From contig JAHJDS010000570.1 in NCBI GenBank assembly GCA_018812395.1, forward strand, positions 1-5,889: 5,889 bases of DNA, read 5' to 3'. Each line of letters starts with the position of its first letter. Positions within the stretch are counted from its first letter, which is position 1. Position numbers and translations under genes: made by a program. Positions 5,210 through 5,889 of this stretch are shown piece by piece. Under the pieces are notes generated by a model. That model ran no database searches, had not been told where the DNA came from, and saw only the letters and a list, made by a program, of their open reading frames with translations. This DNA is from Pseudomonadota bacterium (GTDB lineage: Bacteria > Desulfobacterota > Desulfarculia > Desulfarculales > JAHJDS01).

Positions 5210-5623
5210 ATGGACTTTTCTCCTGAACGGATCGACGGCTTCAACCGGAATTCATTCTACCAGACCATGGGCGTCACCATCGAGACGGCCGCGGGCGGTG
5301 AGGCCCGCTCCACCCTGCGGCCCAATCCGGACCTGTGCTGGCCCTTTCCCGGGCAGCCCCACGGCGGGGTGCTGTTCACCCAGATGGACACGACCATGGC
5401 CTGGGCCGTCGTCACCCGGGTCGAGGCCGGGGAGAACTGCGTGACCATCAACCTGGATATCCAGTACACCGCCCCGGCCCGGGGGGACCGGTTCGTGTGC
5501 CGGGCCCGGGTCCGGCACCGAAGCGGCCGGATCGTTTACACCCGGGCCGAGGTCACCGATGACGCCGGGCAACTCGTGGCCGCGGGCCAGGGGGCCTTCC
5601 GGGTGGTCAAGGCGCTTCTTTGA
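5210..5623 (+). CDS. PaaI-family hotdog-fold acyl-CoA thioesterase
   Basis: This 137-residue protein is of normal length for a single hotdog domain of the PaaI/YdiI-like thioesterase family, which hydrolyse acyl-CoA thioesters, often aryl or short-chain, as soluble cytoplasmic oligomers. The family signature is present: PHGGVLFTQMD at 50-60 with the HGG oxyanion turn at 51-53 and the likely catalytic acid D60, at the head of the long central helix (60-71). The following strands read TINLDIQYTAPARGD (79-93), VCRARVRHRSGRIVYTRAEV (96-115) and a closing strand, AAGQGAFRVV (124-133). AAGGGA six bases upstream supports the ATG. The exact substrate cannot be told; no phenylacetate or fatty-acid genes are visible nearby. 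It follows the cyclase by 189 structured bases and converges on the Rieske-like gene with 10 bases between stops. Confidence 0.9.
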   Translation: MDFSPERIDGFNRNSFYQTMGVTIETAAGGEARSTLRPNPDLCWPFPGQPHGGVLFTQMDTTMAWAVVTRVEAGENCVTINLDIQYTAPARGDRFVCRARVRHRSGRIVYTRAEVTDDAGQLVAAGQGAFRVVKALL

Positions 5624-5633
5624 AGGCCGCTCC

Positions 5634-5889
5634 CTAGAGGCGGATCACCAGATTGGCGCCCTGTTTGTCCAGGGGATAGACCTCGAGCCGGCCCTTGGCC
5701 GGGCCGGACAGCGGATGGCCGGCATAGTGAAAGACCGATTTGCCGACGCTGCAGCACTGGAGCTGATCCTGGCCGGGTTGGGGGTCGAGACGCCGGCCGC
5801 CGTGGGTGCATTTGTTGTTCAAGGCATAATAATTGCCGTCCTGGCCCATAAGGACCAGCACCCGGTGGGGCAGTCCTTTGCCCTCCAGC
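5634..5889 (-). CDS. Rieske-like protein, C-terminal part, with degenerate cluster site
   Basis: Only the last 84 residues are in the window; the frame is open to the right edge, so the start lies beyond it. The visible part matches the end of a Rieske [2Fe-2S] domain of the ferredoxin or NirD type: VLVLMGQDGNYYALNNKCTH, then about 16 residues, CCSVGKSVF, and the usual GPAKGRLEVYPL ending. The first cluster motif CxH is intact (Cys codon 5808-5810, His codon 5802-5804). In the second, expected CxxH, the Cys (5751-5753) is followed by S-V-G: the His is replaced by Gly (codon 5742-5744). A standard Rieske cluster is therefore unlikely with these ligands, although Cys residues and nearby His residues remain. 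An internal GTG at 5861 is not taken as the start because homologous-looking sequence (EGKGLPHR) continues upstream. It could be a structural or regulatory relative rather than an electron carrier. Confidence 0.85.
   Translation of the reverse strand, partial: LEGKGLPHRVLVLMGQDGNYYALNNKCTHGGRRLDPQPGQDQLQCCSVGKSVFHYAGHPLSGPAKGRLEVYPLDKQGANLVIRL

Noticed and set aside
5861..5889. Complete small Rieske protein starting at the GTG at 5861
   Set aside because: The frame stays open to the window edge and the residues upstream fit the N-terminal side of a Rieske domain, so the gene is called partial.

Overview
The window is GC-rich bacterial DNA with strong G/C preference at third codon positions and tightly packed genes. 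Gene content (a soluble PAS-GAF-GGDEF protein, a transmembrane class III nucleotide cyclase, a PaaI-type thioesterase) suits a free-living Gram-negative bacterium with elaborate second-messenger signalling. Desulfobacterota or a similar high-GC phylum is plausible, but nothing here fixes the taxon. I see no mobile element, tRNA, rRNA or CRISPR array.

Layout. Positions 1-115 are non-coding and hold nested inverted repeats with A/T tracts, probably a terminator region. Two minus-strand genes follow: a small uncharacterised acidic protein (116-436) lies downstream of, and probably in an operon with, a diguanylate cyclase (478-2091). An AT-rich divergent control region (2092-2277) separates these from the plus-strand genes. 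The plus-strand genes are a metallo-beta-lactamase-fold hydrolase (2278-3123), a membrane sensor nucleotide cyclase (3278-5020) and a hotdog-fold thioesterase (5210-5623). A minus-strand gene for a Rieske-like protein (5634 to beyond the right edge) converges on the thioesterase with a 10-base gap.

How the genes may work together. One gene would make c-di-GMP in the cytoplasm and another would make a cyclic mononucleotide in response to an extracytoplasmic signal, so the locus may integrate two second messengers. The hydrolase between them and the thioesterase after them look like metabolic enzymes; no functional link can be shown from sequence. The plus-strand genes are separated by 154 and 189 bases of structured DNA, and the cyclase has its own candidate promoter, so a simple three-gene operon is not certain.

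The most notable points are in the details. The hydrolase lacks the usual last metal-binding His. The cyclase has non-canonical residues at both substrate-selecting positions. The Rieske-like protein lacks the second cluster-binding His. The gap before the thioesterase is a run of inverted repeats, including a near-perfect 16-bp stem whose T6 tract lies in the loop.
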